Positions 47,801-58,224 of a stretch of 64,000 nt of DNA are shown piece after piece; within the stretch, counting starts at the first letter, position 1; every line of letters starts with the position of its first letter. The stretch lies in the NCBI GenBank assembly GCA_030015575.1, contig CM057337.1, positions 291,486,044 through 291,550,043 on the forward strand, written 5' to 3'. This DNA is from Agapanthus africanus (taxonomy: Eukaryota; Streptophyta; Magnoliopsida; Asparagales; Amaryllidaceae). A program made the translations under genes and the position numbers. The notes beneath the pieces are model-generated. The model made no database searches. It saw nothing but the letters and a program-made list of their open reading frames with translations, and was not told the origin of the DNA.

Positions 47801-48122
47801 TGCCGCAAAAGAGGCGGTCTGGATTAAGAAGTTCATTAGTGAACTTCAGGTGGTTCCGTCCATTGTTGACCCAATACCTTTGTATTGCGATAACAATGGG
47901 GCTATAGCTTTAGCGAAGGAACCAAGGTCCCATCAGAAATCCAGGCACATCTTAAGGCGGTATCACCTGATCAGGGAGATCATTGATCGACAGGAGATCG
48001 AGGTGCGGAGAGTGGACACAAAGGACAACACAGCGGACCCATTCACGAAGGCTTTACCCCAGACTCAGTTCGAGCGGCTGATCGAGATGATAGGTCTTCG
48101 ATACGCCAGTACATGGCCTTAG
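44874..48122 (+). CDS. pol: Element E: copia Pol polyprotein (protease-integrase-RT-RNase H), no Gag
   Basis: An uninterrupted polyprotein of 1082 residues, counted from the first in-frame ATG. The frame is open upstream to 44796, so a start at a non-ATG codon or after splicing is possible. Approximate residues: protease DTG 72-74; integrase zinc His 207 and 212, Cys 238 and 241; integrase catalytic Asp 268, Asp 331 and Glu 367 (35 residues between the last two); RT Asp 670 and YVDD 755-758; RNase H Asp 927, Glu 968 and Asp 1006. All catalytic residues are present. In gag-bearing A about 300 residues of Gag precede the protease; here only about 70 remain, including a TCDNSHKYENGKGDC stretch that looks like a ruined zinc knuckle. 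The enzymes act inside a Gag shell during reverse transcription and integration, so Gag must come from another element. PR-integrase resembles G, RT-RNase H resembles A. Confidence 0.95.
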   Translation: MYCLTDPDSYSGLGKVGSALTCDNSHKYENGKGDCMDFQDTQSKKKHGFASTSGVLVIENCFTVSPTSWVLDTGSGSHICNLLQGLRKSRKVAPGDMSLRVANGAQVYAAAVGEYHLVLPNGKTMILNDCYYVPSMVCNIISVSLLDKERYKFVLEKNIMNIYLDKVLVAEGTLFNGIYVLNQNTVLNIQNTRKRKNSDTNESYLWHCRLGHIGEKRLSKLHKDGLLNAFEFSSYETCQSCLKGKMTKSPFTGHGERARELLGLIHSDVCGPMSIHARGGFSYFITFTDDLSRFGYVYLMKHKSEAFEKFKEFRNEVENQTGKSIKILRSDRGGEYLSTEFLDYLKENGILSQLTPPYTPQHNGVSERRNRTLLDMVRSMMSSAELPLSFWGHALQTAAYLLNYVPSKSVPKTPYEIWSGRNPYLKRFKIWGCPAYVKTQKPDKLEARSVLCKFVGYPKDSLGYLFYHTEEQKVFVSRHATFLEREFLAKEASGSSVELEEIQRPQNVTENLEEPLDSVTPNEPQPLRRSGRISHPPERYYGFLIDGDREDCILEEDDPTSFRQAIISRDSDKWQEAMQSEMESMYANKVWTLDIAPAGVKPVGCKWIYKRKLGVDGQVETYKARLVAKGFRQRPGLDYDETFSPVAMLKSIRILLAIAAFHDYEIWQMDVKTAFLNGCLEECVYMDQPEGFVDSGSSGKVCKLLKSIYGLKQASRSWNICFDEAIKEFDFIKNEDEPCVYKKIVGRTVVFLVLYVDDILLIGNDIPMLQSVKLFLSQRFSMKDLGDASYILGIKIYRDRSKKLLGLSQSRYIETVLKRFSMEDSKRGNIPALHGITLSKKMSPKTDEERVRMSTIPYASAVGSIMYAMLCTRPDVAYALSAVSRYQSDPGEDHWTAVKNILKYLRRTKEMFLVYGNGDLRVESFTDSSFQSDKDDSKSVSGFVFTLNGGAVCWRSSKQDTVADSTMEAEYIAASDAAKEAVWIKKFISELQVVPSIVDPIPLYCDNNGAIALAKEPRSHQKSRHILRRYHLIREIIDRQEIEVRRVDTKDNTADPFTKALPQTQFERLIEMIGLRYASTWP

Positions 48123-48125
48123 TGC

Positions 48126-48136
48126 AAGTGGGAGAT
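48126..48136 (+). other. Element E: polypurine tract
   Basis: AAGTGGGAGAT just before the 3' LTR and a few bases after the pol stop codon, as in BARE-type elements. Confidence 0.9.
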
Positions 48137-50165
48137 TGTTGGTGTATATGCCCTAGAGGCCATTACTGTATCATACTAGTATGTATATTACTTGATGGAA
48201 GCTTGGGATATTCACAGTTGTACAGACAATCTTGCTCAATATAGTAGTATGCTACTTGGTTTGTCTCTGCTTTAATGTGTACATGTGTGTTTATTTATTA
48301 TATCACCTATACGCATTAGTAGAGCCCTTAGGATCTTTGCTTGATTACCGGCGTTGTGATGGCGATCACACTCGTGGGGGCTGGGTAATCTACAAGCACA
48401 TCCTTATACACGTCCCTAGTCGTGGGAGTATCGAGATAGGGCATCGATACTCCGGAGTAGACTAGCGTATGCGCTTCTCATCCCAGCTCGGGAGACGGTC
48501 TGTCCCACAGCCGTCAGTACGTCGTACTTGAGATAGTATGCGGGTGCTCGTTAGGTTACGAGTACACTGGACAGGACTCGTCGGGAACTGATGGTTGGTA
48601 TTATACCTATCGTCAGTTATCAGTTCCCAGGTGACATGAGTACAGCTTAGTCCGCTGACTTGACACTGTCACTTCGCCTCGAGTGTGTTCCCACTGTTCT
48701 TTGATTGCTACCCTACCACGGCTCTACTGAGTCGTGCAAACAGGTAGTAGTTGGGAGCAGTCCCGAAGCACTTGGAGGCAGTGACGGTTAGACAGGATTC
48801 GTCTCTCCCGGTATTGGGGGTTGACATCGCGCTGTGTCTAGGAGAGCCATTACACGAGTAGTCCCTGGCCAGGGCAAGCGAGATATACTGGTAGGTTTCC
48901 AGTGTTATCTCAGGGTGTATTGGGCTTCACTCCGACACGACTTGTACCGCTATTAGGGGACTGACGTTTACCGCCCCCCTAGGCCCGCCATGCGATGTAT
49001 CAGACGAACAGACCGGACTGTACGGAGATTGTCACATACAGGCTCAGTAGGAGTGCAGATGGGGTTCACCTCGTCAGTCTTCTTATCGACATCTACCTGG
49101 GGACCGTTACGTACAGCTAGTGCCGCTTGCGGTCTGTGGTTAAACCCACTGCCAGCGTAGTGTCGAGTCTTTAGAGTCCCACACAGAGAGCTATTCGCCT
49201 TTAGGCAAAACGAGTAGAGGTCGCATGGTTTTGCGACAGGGTTCGTTCGCATCCGCGCACTTGTGCACGTTTGCTGTCCGGACAGTTTATACTAGCGGGC
49301 TTTGGTTTAAGCCGGATCCTAGTATATGATTTGAGATTGGTTTTTCTCATTCTGTTCGTGTTCCTCGGATCACGAATGCGGGTGCGTATGCACAGTTGCT
49401 TGAGATTGGGGGAGAGGACCTTGTTTAGGGTTAATGGCCTTTGTCATTTTATTAACCCTATTGATTTTGTGTGGATTATTGTTAATTGATAATTAGCTTA
49501 ATTATTGTGCATGGTTGTTGTTGACAATTTGACTTCATTGACTTGTTGACCATGTTGACAACTTGACCATAATCATTTCATTTGGAAGATGCTCTTTGAT
49601 CTTTGCAAAAAATGAAATGATAATGGTCAATTCATGATTTATCATGACAATTTTCAAGCTAATTATCTAATTAGAATTATCCTCACATATTAGTGAGAAA
49701 GGCTCACTATTTTCTCATTCTCTCATATCTTTTCTCTCTCTTGCTCATCCTCTCCCTCAAGCTCTCTCCCTCTCATGTGTTGAGAAACAAAAAGCTTGAG
49801 AAAAACCCTCTCTTGATCTTCTCTACTCACTTCTAGGGTTCAAGCCTTAGCATTTCTTGCACTCTAGTTACTCCTAGCTTGGAGTTGAAGCTAAAGGTGG
49901 TGGCTTTCAAGTGGATCTTTCTTTGACGGATGAAGACAAGCAAGGTGAACTCTTTCTACCATTCCGACGAGCAAGGAGAGAAGGAGTTCGAGCTCAAGGT
50001 ATAACCTTTCTACAACTTACTTAGTTGTTAGTTTACTTTAGCTAGTTTTCGTTTAGCAAAGATCCTCACAAGCTCGGTCCATGTTGCCTAAGTCATTAAA
50101 AATCGGATTTTTATTATGTTTTCCGCCTCCCCGCAAGCACCGGGGTGGGCAACGTGGACCCAACA
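48137..50165 (+). repeat. Element E: 3' LTR
   Basis: 2029 bp, offset 7595 from the 5' LTR. One substitution seen (48631). It is followed by the target copy GTTTC. Confidence 0.97.
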
Positions 50166-50170
50166 GTTTC

Positions 50171-50281
50171 GTCTAATTCTCTAGTCAAGATTCTTGGTTA
50201 CGCTTCTTTAGCACACTAATTTTTGAAAATGGCATGGTTGATGCCATCCGAAACCCAGTATTCGTGCTAGATAACCCTACA
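50171..50281 (+). repeat. Element I: 5' LTR, end
   Basis: The last 111 bp of the I LTR after the E insertion, ending CCCTACA. It contains the GGTTGATGCC block shared with B and K. Confidence 0.88.
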
Positions 50282-50282
50282 G

Positions 50283-50295
50283 TGGTATCAGAGCC
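50283..50295 (+). other. Element I: primer-binding site
   Basis: TGGTATCAGAGCC, one base after the LTR end. Confidence 0.95.
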
Positions 50296-51831
50296 AAGAT
50301 AAAGAATTAGAAGATGTTTGTAGAATTACGAAACCGAAACAACTCCGAAACATCGAAACAAAACCCTAGTTTGTGTTGATTTTTCCAGAGCCTCTAAATT
50401 TTTTTTAAGCAGTTGCAGAGTGCTCTTTATAGTATTGTATGAACACCAGAGAAAATCGAGCATCTTTTGCCGGATTTGACCCGTCGAAAACCCAATATGG
50501 ACCGGCCTGGCCGGTTTTTGCATTCCCAATTCGTCTCGTTTTTGTTTGGTGCTCTGGTTTGTGGGGCTTTGTGTTTCAGGCTTTTTTTGGTTTTTACTAA
50601 GATTGCATGTGATGTTATCTTTCTGTAAGGAAATTCGGTGTGCTTCGTAGTCGTAATTTTAACATCGTTTTGGGTAATCTTGATGATGTTAAAAAGTTCT
50701 AATGAATTTCAATAACCCATTTTCTCCCTCGCTGGAAATTTTCGAAAATTTGGATTTTTCCAAGTTAAAAAAACATTCAAAATTCATGCAAGTAATTCTA
50801 CGGACCCTATAGAAGAATGAAACCTTAACTCGATTCTATGACCGCCGGAACCGCCGCCAAACCGTAGAGTTTGCGGTAGTTCCGCGGCGCCATAGGTGAG
50901 GCAAGAGTTGGCCCTTCTACGGTTGTTCCATAGGAACTGTGGCATATTCTGAGTATTTTAATACTATGCTCAAGTGTTGAGCTCTTCGGGAAATTTTGGT
51001 TGTTTGTTGATTCGATCGAAATGTTTAACATCGTTTAGCTATCTCTGATGTGATACAATATTTGGAATCTACACTAATTAGTTTTGTGAAAACTGATTAG
51101 TTTCTTGTAAATTTAACATTTCGGCGTCGGAAGAAATCGGGAATCTTGTTGAATTACCCGATTTCTTTTGAAAAGGTGTTTTCATTAGTGAGACCAAAAT
51201 GTAAGATTTACAATGTTAGGCATGATATCCGAAGTATGTGATATTCCGGGTTTATGATGTCTAAGGGATGCATCGATTCTAAATGTTGTATTTTGACATT
51301 TTCTTTTCTGCGACCGTAAGTGTAATATGTGATGTATCGCCGGTTTCGTTGCTATATCCCAATGACAATTGGGATACGCATATTTACTTATGTTGATTAC
51401 ATGTGATATTATGTGTTGCTGGGATATGTTATATTTGATCGTCATGTTTTGAATAGCCGGGTATTTTTTGCGTGAGATGAGAGTTTTTCATTTTCATTCA
51501 TGTTAAAACTTGTATGTAATATTCTTTTATTAGGGCACTTCTGGGTTGAGGATGATGTCACCATTGTTGTATATTATTTACTTTTCCGTATTATGATAGA
51601 CCCAAGGTGGGGGGCACAAGTAACCGGGTTCTAGAGTGCAGTGGGAGACCATCTCGAGGAGTCGAGACCGGGTCTCCTAACTCTAGAATTGGAAGGGTTG
51701 CTTGCTGCTCTCGTAGGTGTCTAGGGATGTGGGTTTGGCTATTCATCGCGACCGTGGAATCCGTGTTTTTTACTGGCTTAATATAAAACACGGACCTCCT
51801 TGTATATCCAATATTTCATATGTTCACTTCT
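50296..51831 (+). other. Element I: 5' leader, first part (non-coding)
   Basis: The leader resembles that of B throughout. It includes the stretch 50800-51035 shared with B and J, a nested GGAAC/GTTCC hairpin at 50847-50883, and the paired domain. No gene seen. Interrupted by J at 51832. Confidence 0.8.
51597..51725 (+). other. Long-range paired leader domain, element I
   Basis: Arms TTCTAGAGT/ACTCTAGAA, GGGAGACC/GGTCTCC and TCTCGA/TCGAGA, nested as in B. The innermost pair differs from B in both arms (T-A instead of A-T). Confidence 0.8.
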
Positions 51832-54800
51832 TGTCACGACCCGAAAGTACGGAACGTGACCGGCACTTAGATTACGAAGCGTCTAGAGGCGCCACGTAAC
51901 CTAAGTAAGCCGAAGCCCAGAAATCTAAACCATAAGAGAAGAAAAAGAAGAAAAGAAAAGAAAACAAGTATAAAAACATCAGCAAATTTTACCAAAAATT
52001 TCGGCAGAGTCTCCTCTGTAAAAAACTGGCCCCAAACGGGTACAACAAGTATAATATACATAAACAATAAAAAGCATCCCCAACGGGTGCTAGCTCAACG
52101 CCAATAGGCGGAGACAACCACAACAATCACAATAATATACAACGCCAAAGGGCGAGGCTCAAATCTCAAAAGAAAACAAAAACCACCAGATCAGAATAAC
52201 ACATGCGCGACTCTAAGGTCGAAATAAACAACTGGTCCAATAAACTTATCAAGTAATACAAATATGGTTGATGGAGCTTACTGGATACAAATGAATGAAT
52301 AAAAGTACAATGGTGGTTCGGATACAAGTGAACCAACCTACCGTGCAAATCACCCTGAAGAAAAGATGTTCCAACAAGCTGCCACGGAAACCTGCACATC
52401 GAACCTGTAAAGAATTTGGCATAACGGGGGTGAGTTGCCAACTCGTGAGTAGAAGACATCTACGAAAAGAAATCGAATGCACGACGCTATCCTAGGTCAT
52501 AATAATACACTACTATACCCCAAACATCTAGTAATAGCAGGGTAATACTACGTGTAAGTGCAACTACTCCGTGTCGTGTCAGTACCTCATATAATACTAT
52601 GTCATATGAATGAAATGCATGCACCATGAATGTAAAGTAACAAATCCTGAAATCCAGATATATATGTATAAGAAATCTTTAGCTGCTATCATAGTAGAAT
52701 GTGTATAAGAATCTGAAATCTCAATAATGAAATCCATGGAAATCCGTGTCAAACATCGACACAACACATGTAATCTCAAGTCTCAATATCTCGGGCTCCG
52801 TCAGTCCGGATCGGCCCATATCATCAAATCTCACGACAACGGTCGGTATCCTCCGGATATCCGCCGCGCCAGACATCACCGGTAGGTAGCCTTCCCCTGC
52901 CAGGCTCATCGTCTACAACTCGATCTTCTTGCCCCGGGGTACCATACCGGGCCCACCATGTACCCAAGACGGTTCATCCACTCCTCGAATCGGGTCTCGA
53001 AATCCAACAGAAAACATGAAATCTCATGGTGGACGACACATACATCACGAGAAAACCGCATCTTATTTTAAAAAGAGAAGAGGAGAGAGAGAGAAGTTTT
53101 ATATATTTTTGCGGTTTTCCCAAAAATCCAGAAATCTCATAGAAATCCAAATCTCAAAATCATGAGTAAGTATATGATAAGTGTCGGCATATGCCCATAA
53201 TACCGTGCGATAACATGAAAATATGAATGCATGAATGTTTAAGTAATAAATATCATGTCTTATACTAACATCAGAGAGTGATCACAATATTATATCGGTT
53301 TAGTTGTTAACTGATTCAATCAATAAAAGATAATATGATCTAAAGTGTACGTGACATAGCAATTACCGATGATGATGTGTGTGAGCCGGCAAATAAGTGT
53401 GCGTGGAATATGCGCATCATCGGTAATGGTGCTGGTGTCCTAACAGGTATGGTTTGTACTGATTATTGCAACATATGTAAGAACATGCACCATGATGATT
53501 ACAGTATGAATATAAATACAGGTGTGCATTATCCACTCCTCCGCGGGATACGAGTACAACTACCACTATGTGAGTCGAACCTAAACGAGTGTCTATCTAA
53601 CATCCTAAGGAACTAAACCTAATAGACTAGTCTGTAAGAAACTAGAGTCTACCTAAGGTCTAAATCAATATCTCTAATAGTCGGCGATCCTGCCTCAATA
53701 GCGTCACGTACGTAGTACGGCTTCCTCAAATCAAGAGTGCGGATCAATCATCAAATCTAAGCCTCGTACGGTAAAATCCATCGTACGGCATCCCAATATC
53801 GGGGTACGGTCAAGTATCTCCTAGGTGTCTCCTCATTCGTATAATGTCATCATCAACACATCTCATGATCAAGGTGCTAAACTGTGATCGCATACATCAA
53901 TCATATATCATTGCCATCATGATAAGCATCATTAGTTTATCCACAGAAATATCATGTCATATGTGTAATATTGTGATTAAATCATACCGATATCTTATCA
54001 TCATCAAGTCACACCTATACGATATCGACATCAGGTCACACCTATATGACGTCGTAATCAAGTCATACATATATCATATCGTGATCAGTCACAAGCTACA
54101 GCCCAGGTACTATTTTAGCATCCCATGTAGCTCAATATCACCACCACCCTTTATAATTTATATGTTCATGTTCATTATCTCATTCTCTAATGATCCGCTA
54201 ACAGTTTAATACGACTGTATAGTCAAGAATCACGGCATCAAGCCCAGTTATACTGTTTCATCATGCCTCAGATATCATATCACATCAATGAATCCCATAT
54301 ACGTGTGGTGTATATATATACACCTATACCTAGTTTTATATATATACACACATATACGTATACGCCATGTCAAGTTTTAGTGTGTGCGTGTGTGTTTCTA
54401 TCAGAAACCTACGAACCTTTCCCAAAGTATTCATCCTCAGGTATGGTTTTCCTAAATCAGTCTAGTCCCGCCTAGGGTCATTACTAGGGTCCTGCTCAGT
54501 AATAATCTAGGGTCACATCGGGTTTCCTAATGTCAATAAGTACTATTCCTATTCTACGTTGCGGGGGTGCTAAACGCCATCCACCCGACTTCCCCCCGTA
54601 GATATACATCTACTCACCTGGTCCATGTCTGCCGAAGACAGTGTCGCCATCCTCCTCTTCATCGCCCGCAGTCCACGTGGGGGTACCTAGACGCAAACAT
54701 ATAAATAGCATCATAAACTGAATCACATACAAAAGTCAAAACGACGCAATGAACCAGCATAGGTTAAAGCCTATGTCCCGTCCACGAAAAAGAACCAAAT

Positions 54801-56406
54801 ATCGCTCGATATCGGCGTACAAACTCCGATGGATCGAGATAAACATTAACAAATAACTCGTAGTTTTAAAACACATTACTTATACCATAAAACACGATTA
54901 AATCCATCGAAACCCTAAAATCCATCAAACCGTCCAATTTCGTAAAAACCGAAATTGCCAATTTACCGTTTTTCATCAAAACTTGACATTTAAATGAAAC
55001 CAATAGTTATAAAACTCATTATATAGCATAACTAGACTATACAAACCGTTACTATATTTTTATTACACAAATTTATATTAATTTGAAATTTCTAGTTTGC
55101 AACATTTAACAATTTTCAACATTTTTCAAGCAAAGCACCACAATTCCACCACAAAACATGATTTGCATGAATTAATGTATTAAACCACAATTCATAATGA
55201 TAATGATTCAATGAAACCATAAATTATATTTTTAATCACATTTATTTAGAAATTCCTAAAATCTAGTTTACAAAATAATAGCATTTTATTACTATTTTTC
55301 CAATTATCAAAGTAATCTAGTGATCAAACTAAGTTTTTCATTCAATTAATATGCTAATATTCTCATTAAAACTACCATCTAATGATAGCAACTTTAATTG
55401 GAATTTTATATTACCCACAAACACATTTTAGAAAAATCTAGTTAGCTAATTTCCTTATTTAAAACAATTTTAAATGAAAATTTTACAATTTAACAACCAT
55501 GCAATATTTTCCAATTCTAAAAGTGTTAAACTAACTATTATAACCCTAATTAATTATTAAAAACCCTAACTTGAATTTACAACCCTAACTTGCATTTTAA
55601 AAAAACATAGAATTAATTCATTAAATCTAATTAAGCTTAAATGATCATCTAATAACAATAAATCAAAAGAAAGAAAATTATACTTCCAAAATGTGAAGTC
55701 CAAACAAGAAATGAGCCTCCAAAATACATGCTTTCCCACTCCAAAATCCATATAAAAAAGGGTAGAGAATAAAGGGTATGAAGAGATTAGGATTTTGTGT
55801 ATTTTTTGTTGAATTTTTGATGTATTTTGATGGATTTTTGTGCAAAAATGAGGTGGGAAATGGGGGGGGCAGCCATGGGGGGTTGTGGCCGGCCTTGAGG
55901 GAGTGAGGGAGAGAAATAAATGAGTGTGAAAGTGTGTAGAACTTTCAAGAGAAGAAAACATCACATAAAGTCTTTTCATGCTTTATTTAATTAATTATTT
56001 ATTTATTTACTATAGCAACTCAAGAAAGCTCTAGAAAATAGGAAAAATTTGCAAATAATTTTTGCATGATACACACTAAATTCTAATATGCCATGGTTCA
56101 TTTTTACAAATTAAAACCATTCAAATTTGTAATTTACACTAATTTAGTGTAAAAATAAAACTTATGTTAATATTTAAAATAATTAATTTAGGAATAATAT
56201 TTTATTAAACTAAAAATTTATAAGTGGCTAAATAAACACTATTTACTAGTAATTACATAATTAAATAGGTATTTTTGAATTTATAATGAAAAACAATTGC
56301 GGTTTGATTTTACGAAAAATACATTTTGCTTTACCGAAAATCATAAAATTCACTTAAACAATTTTATTCATTTAATTATTTATTTAATTATTTTTAAAAC
56401 GTTACA
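51832..56406 (-). repeat. Element J: 3' LTR
   Basis: 4575 bp. On the minus strand TGTAACG...CGTGACA; on the plus strand it begins TGTCACGACCC. The right half is very AT-rich. It is repeated at 58225-62794 with a net 5-bp length difference. It contains open frames (for example a 137-codon minus-strand frame at 55566-55979 that is broken in the other LTR), which I treat as non-coding. Confidence 0.94.
53975..54094 (-). repeat. Tandem repeat of about 27 bp in the J 3' LTR
   Basis: Four to five imperfect units built on ATCAAGTCACACCTATA followed by a GATATCGA-type half. The same array is at 60368-60487 in the other LTR. Confidence 0.7.
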
Positions 56407-56424
56407 ATCTTCCCCCCTTTAGGA
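56407..56424 (-). other. Element J: polypurine tract
   Basis: On the minus strand CCTAAAGGGGGGAAGAT runs directly into the 3' LTR. This strong purine run fixes the orientation of J. Confidence 0.85.
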
Positions 56425-58206
56425 AATTCGGTCCCCGAATTTAAATTAAAACGCCCCTTCCAAATACTAAAACATTTAGCAAAACACTCAAATCGTCGGG
56501 GCTCCGAAATCATCAATATATAACAAAAATCAACTCCGTCAAGCATGACGCAATCATCGGAGTTATGGCGATAATAAAATATCATGACCCAATGTGAAAA
56601 CCATCATAATATACATCAATCTATAACTTATATATAGTTCGCATCCTAGTAAAATCGCCGAATCATCATAATAAAGAAGCATACAAAAACCCCTTCTTGA
56701 AAATCGCCGTGCCATGCACGTGTCACGGTCTAAGTAGCGGACGTTTAATTTAAAAAAATAACTATATATATATCTTTTATTTAACATACACGTCCCACCT
56801 GGTTACTAAATCAATTAATAATGATTACGAAAACATACTGCTCAAACTAAAATCAATCCCAATCACATCAATAAAATGTCATGTGCGTCCGGTGCGCACT
56901 GAAATCGAAACCAAATGCAGAAACCATGAATACCCACAAAACAAAACTAAGTGCAACAGGTGTGCACCAAAAACATCTGTCAAGTGCAACGGGCGTGCAC
57001 GACTCAAAATCAGGTGTATCTAATCTGCACAAAACCCCGATTTAGTGCATCTGGTGTGCACAAAATCGCATCAATTGCGCCAAGTATGCGCAAGAATCCT
57101 AATCAGGTGCATATGGAGCACGAAAACATACATCGAATATCAGACTCGAATCACAGTACGAAAATGGATAAAAACTAGGTCGAAGCATATATCAAAATCA
57201 TGTGTAACCCATATGCACGAAATCAAATCAAAATCACAAAAGGTATTAAAACCAAATCAAGTGCACTGGGTATGTACTAAACAACATCAATACAACCGGT
57301 ATATGAAACACAACTAGAATGTAATGAAGGTACACACATGAAATACCAATCGTAAAACGAATTCCTCAAAATGCCAAAATCCAATAACAGAAAATATGAA
57401 ATTCAAATCACTAAATCACAATCGTAAGCACGATCGTCAATGTCCGCCTCTTTCCTCTGATGTCAGTTGCTTCGAACTCGTCTCTTCATAGCTGTGCTGA
57501 CTGCGCTACCAACGGCAATACTCATATCTAGAGTCTCCCACGTAGTCGATCCCTTCACCTGATATCCGGACTACATTAAACTTTTCGATCGATCCATCAA
57601 AATCCCATAATTCCCCGAGAGCTCAACACTCAAGTACAGTTAAAAATATCCGGTACATACCCCAGCATCGATGATCCAGCTGTAGAAGGGCAAACCCAAG
57701 CCTCACTAATGACACTGCGAAACTTCCGTAAACCCTAAGGTTCAAGGGCGTTCTCGTGGTCATTATGTCGAGTTAGGGTTTCATTCTTCTAGAGGGTCCA
57801 TCGAAATACCTGCATGTTCTTCCGAATAATTGAAACTTAGGAAAATGGTTTTCTGATAATCGTTCGAACCCTTTAACTTTATCCGGACGGCATGTGAATA
57901 CCCTTCGTCCGCACGCTAAGCAATGCTTCAATCCTCAAGAATAACCAATACTCTAATGGTTATCGCATTCGAGCCGCAGCTTCCTCTGCCCGTGCGCCCG
58001 TGGTAACAGAAACCACCATCCGACATTGACGAAGATAGATCAAAAGAACGAATGGAATACGGTGCAAACAATGTAAATCCTAGGGCTCCTTAAGCAGAGT
58101 AGCGTATCGTAAGTATGCCGCGGACCATACCCACGGTACGTTACTCTACCTAAATCGCCTACTCCATCAACCAAGGGTCACCTAGACTTATACAGGGTTA
58201 AACCTA
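56425..58206 (-). other. Element J: internal region (non-coding)
   Basis: About 1.8 kb with no recognisable protein. It holds an array of 17-nt dyads (56883-57277) and, at 57570-57802, a stretch matching the leaders of B (17921-18160) and I (50800-51035) on the opposite strand. The remainder is unassigned. Confidence 0.8.
56883..57277 (-). repeat. Array of 17-nt dyad motifs GTGCA-N7-TGCAC in J
   Basis: About nine copies at 56883, 56951, 56984, 57014, 57045, 57076, 57107 (15 nt), 57202 and 57261. Arms are GTGCA/TGCAC or paired variants such as GTGCG/CGCAC and TGCGC/GCGCA. The centre is often GGTG. Spacing is 30-40 nt in the core of the array. Confidence 0.8.
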
Positions 58207-58220
58207 GCGCTCTGATACCA
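58207..58220 (-). other. Element J: primer-binding site
   Basis: On the minus strand TGGTATCAGAGCGC, four bases after the LTR end. It matches initiator tRNA-Met at 12 positions, as in the copia elements. Confidence 0.88.
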
Positions 58221-58224
58221 ACTT

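Larger units (their letters stand above)
40542..50165 (+). mobile_element. Element E: young gag-less copia retrotransposon with intact pol
   Basis: A complete 9.6-kb insertion in the LTR of I. The target duplication GTTTC is at 40537-40541 and 50166-50170. Two 2029-bp LTRs (TGTTGG...CCAACA) differ at the single site I found (41036 A, 48631 G). It has a perfect primer-binding site, an intact 1082-codon polyprotein and a perfect polypurine tract. Gag is missing. This is by far the youngest insertion in the window. Confidence 0.97.

Noticed and set aside
53844..54209. 121-codon plus-strand frame in J (also 60258-60602)
   Set aside because: It is the translation of the tandem repeats and is antisense to the element.
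55566..55979. 137-codon minus-strand frame in the J LTR
   Set aside because: Low-complexity composition, and broken in the other LTR (62067-62367) by small changes. No sign of selection on protein.
56883..57277. CRISPR-like array
   Set aside because: Motifs are short imperfect dyads at irregular spacing in a plant retrotransposon. No direct repeat with unique spacers and no cas genes.
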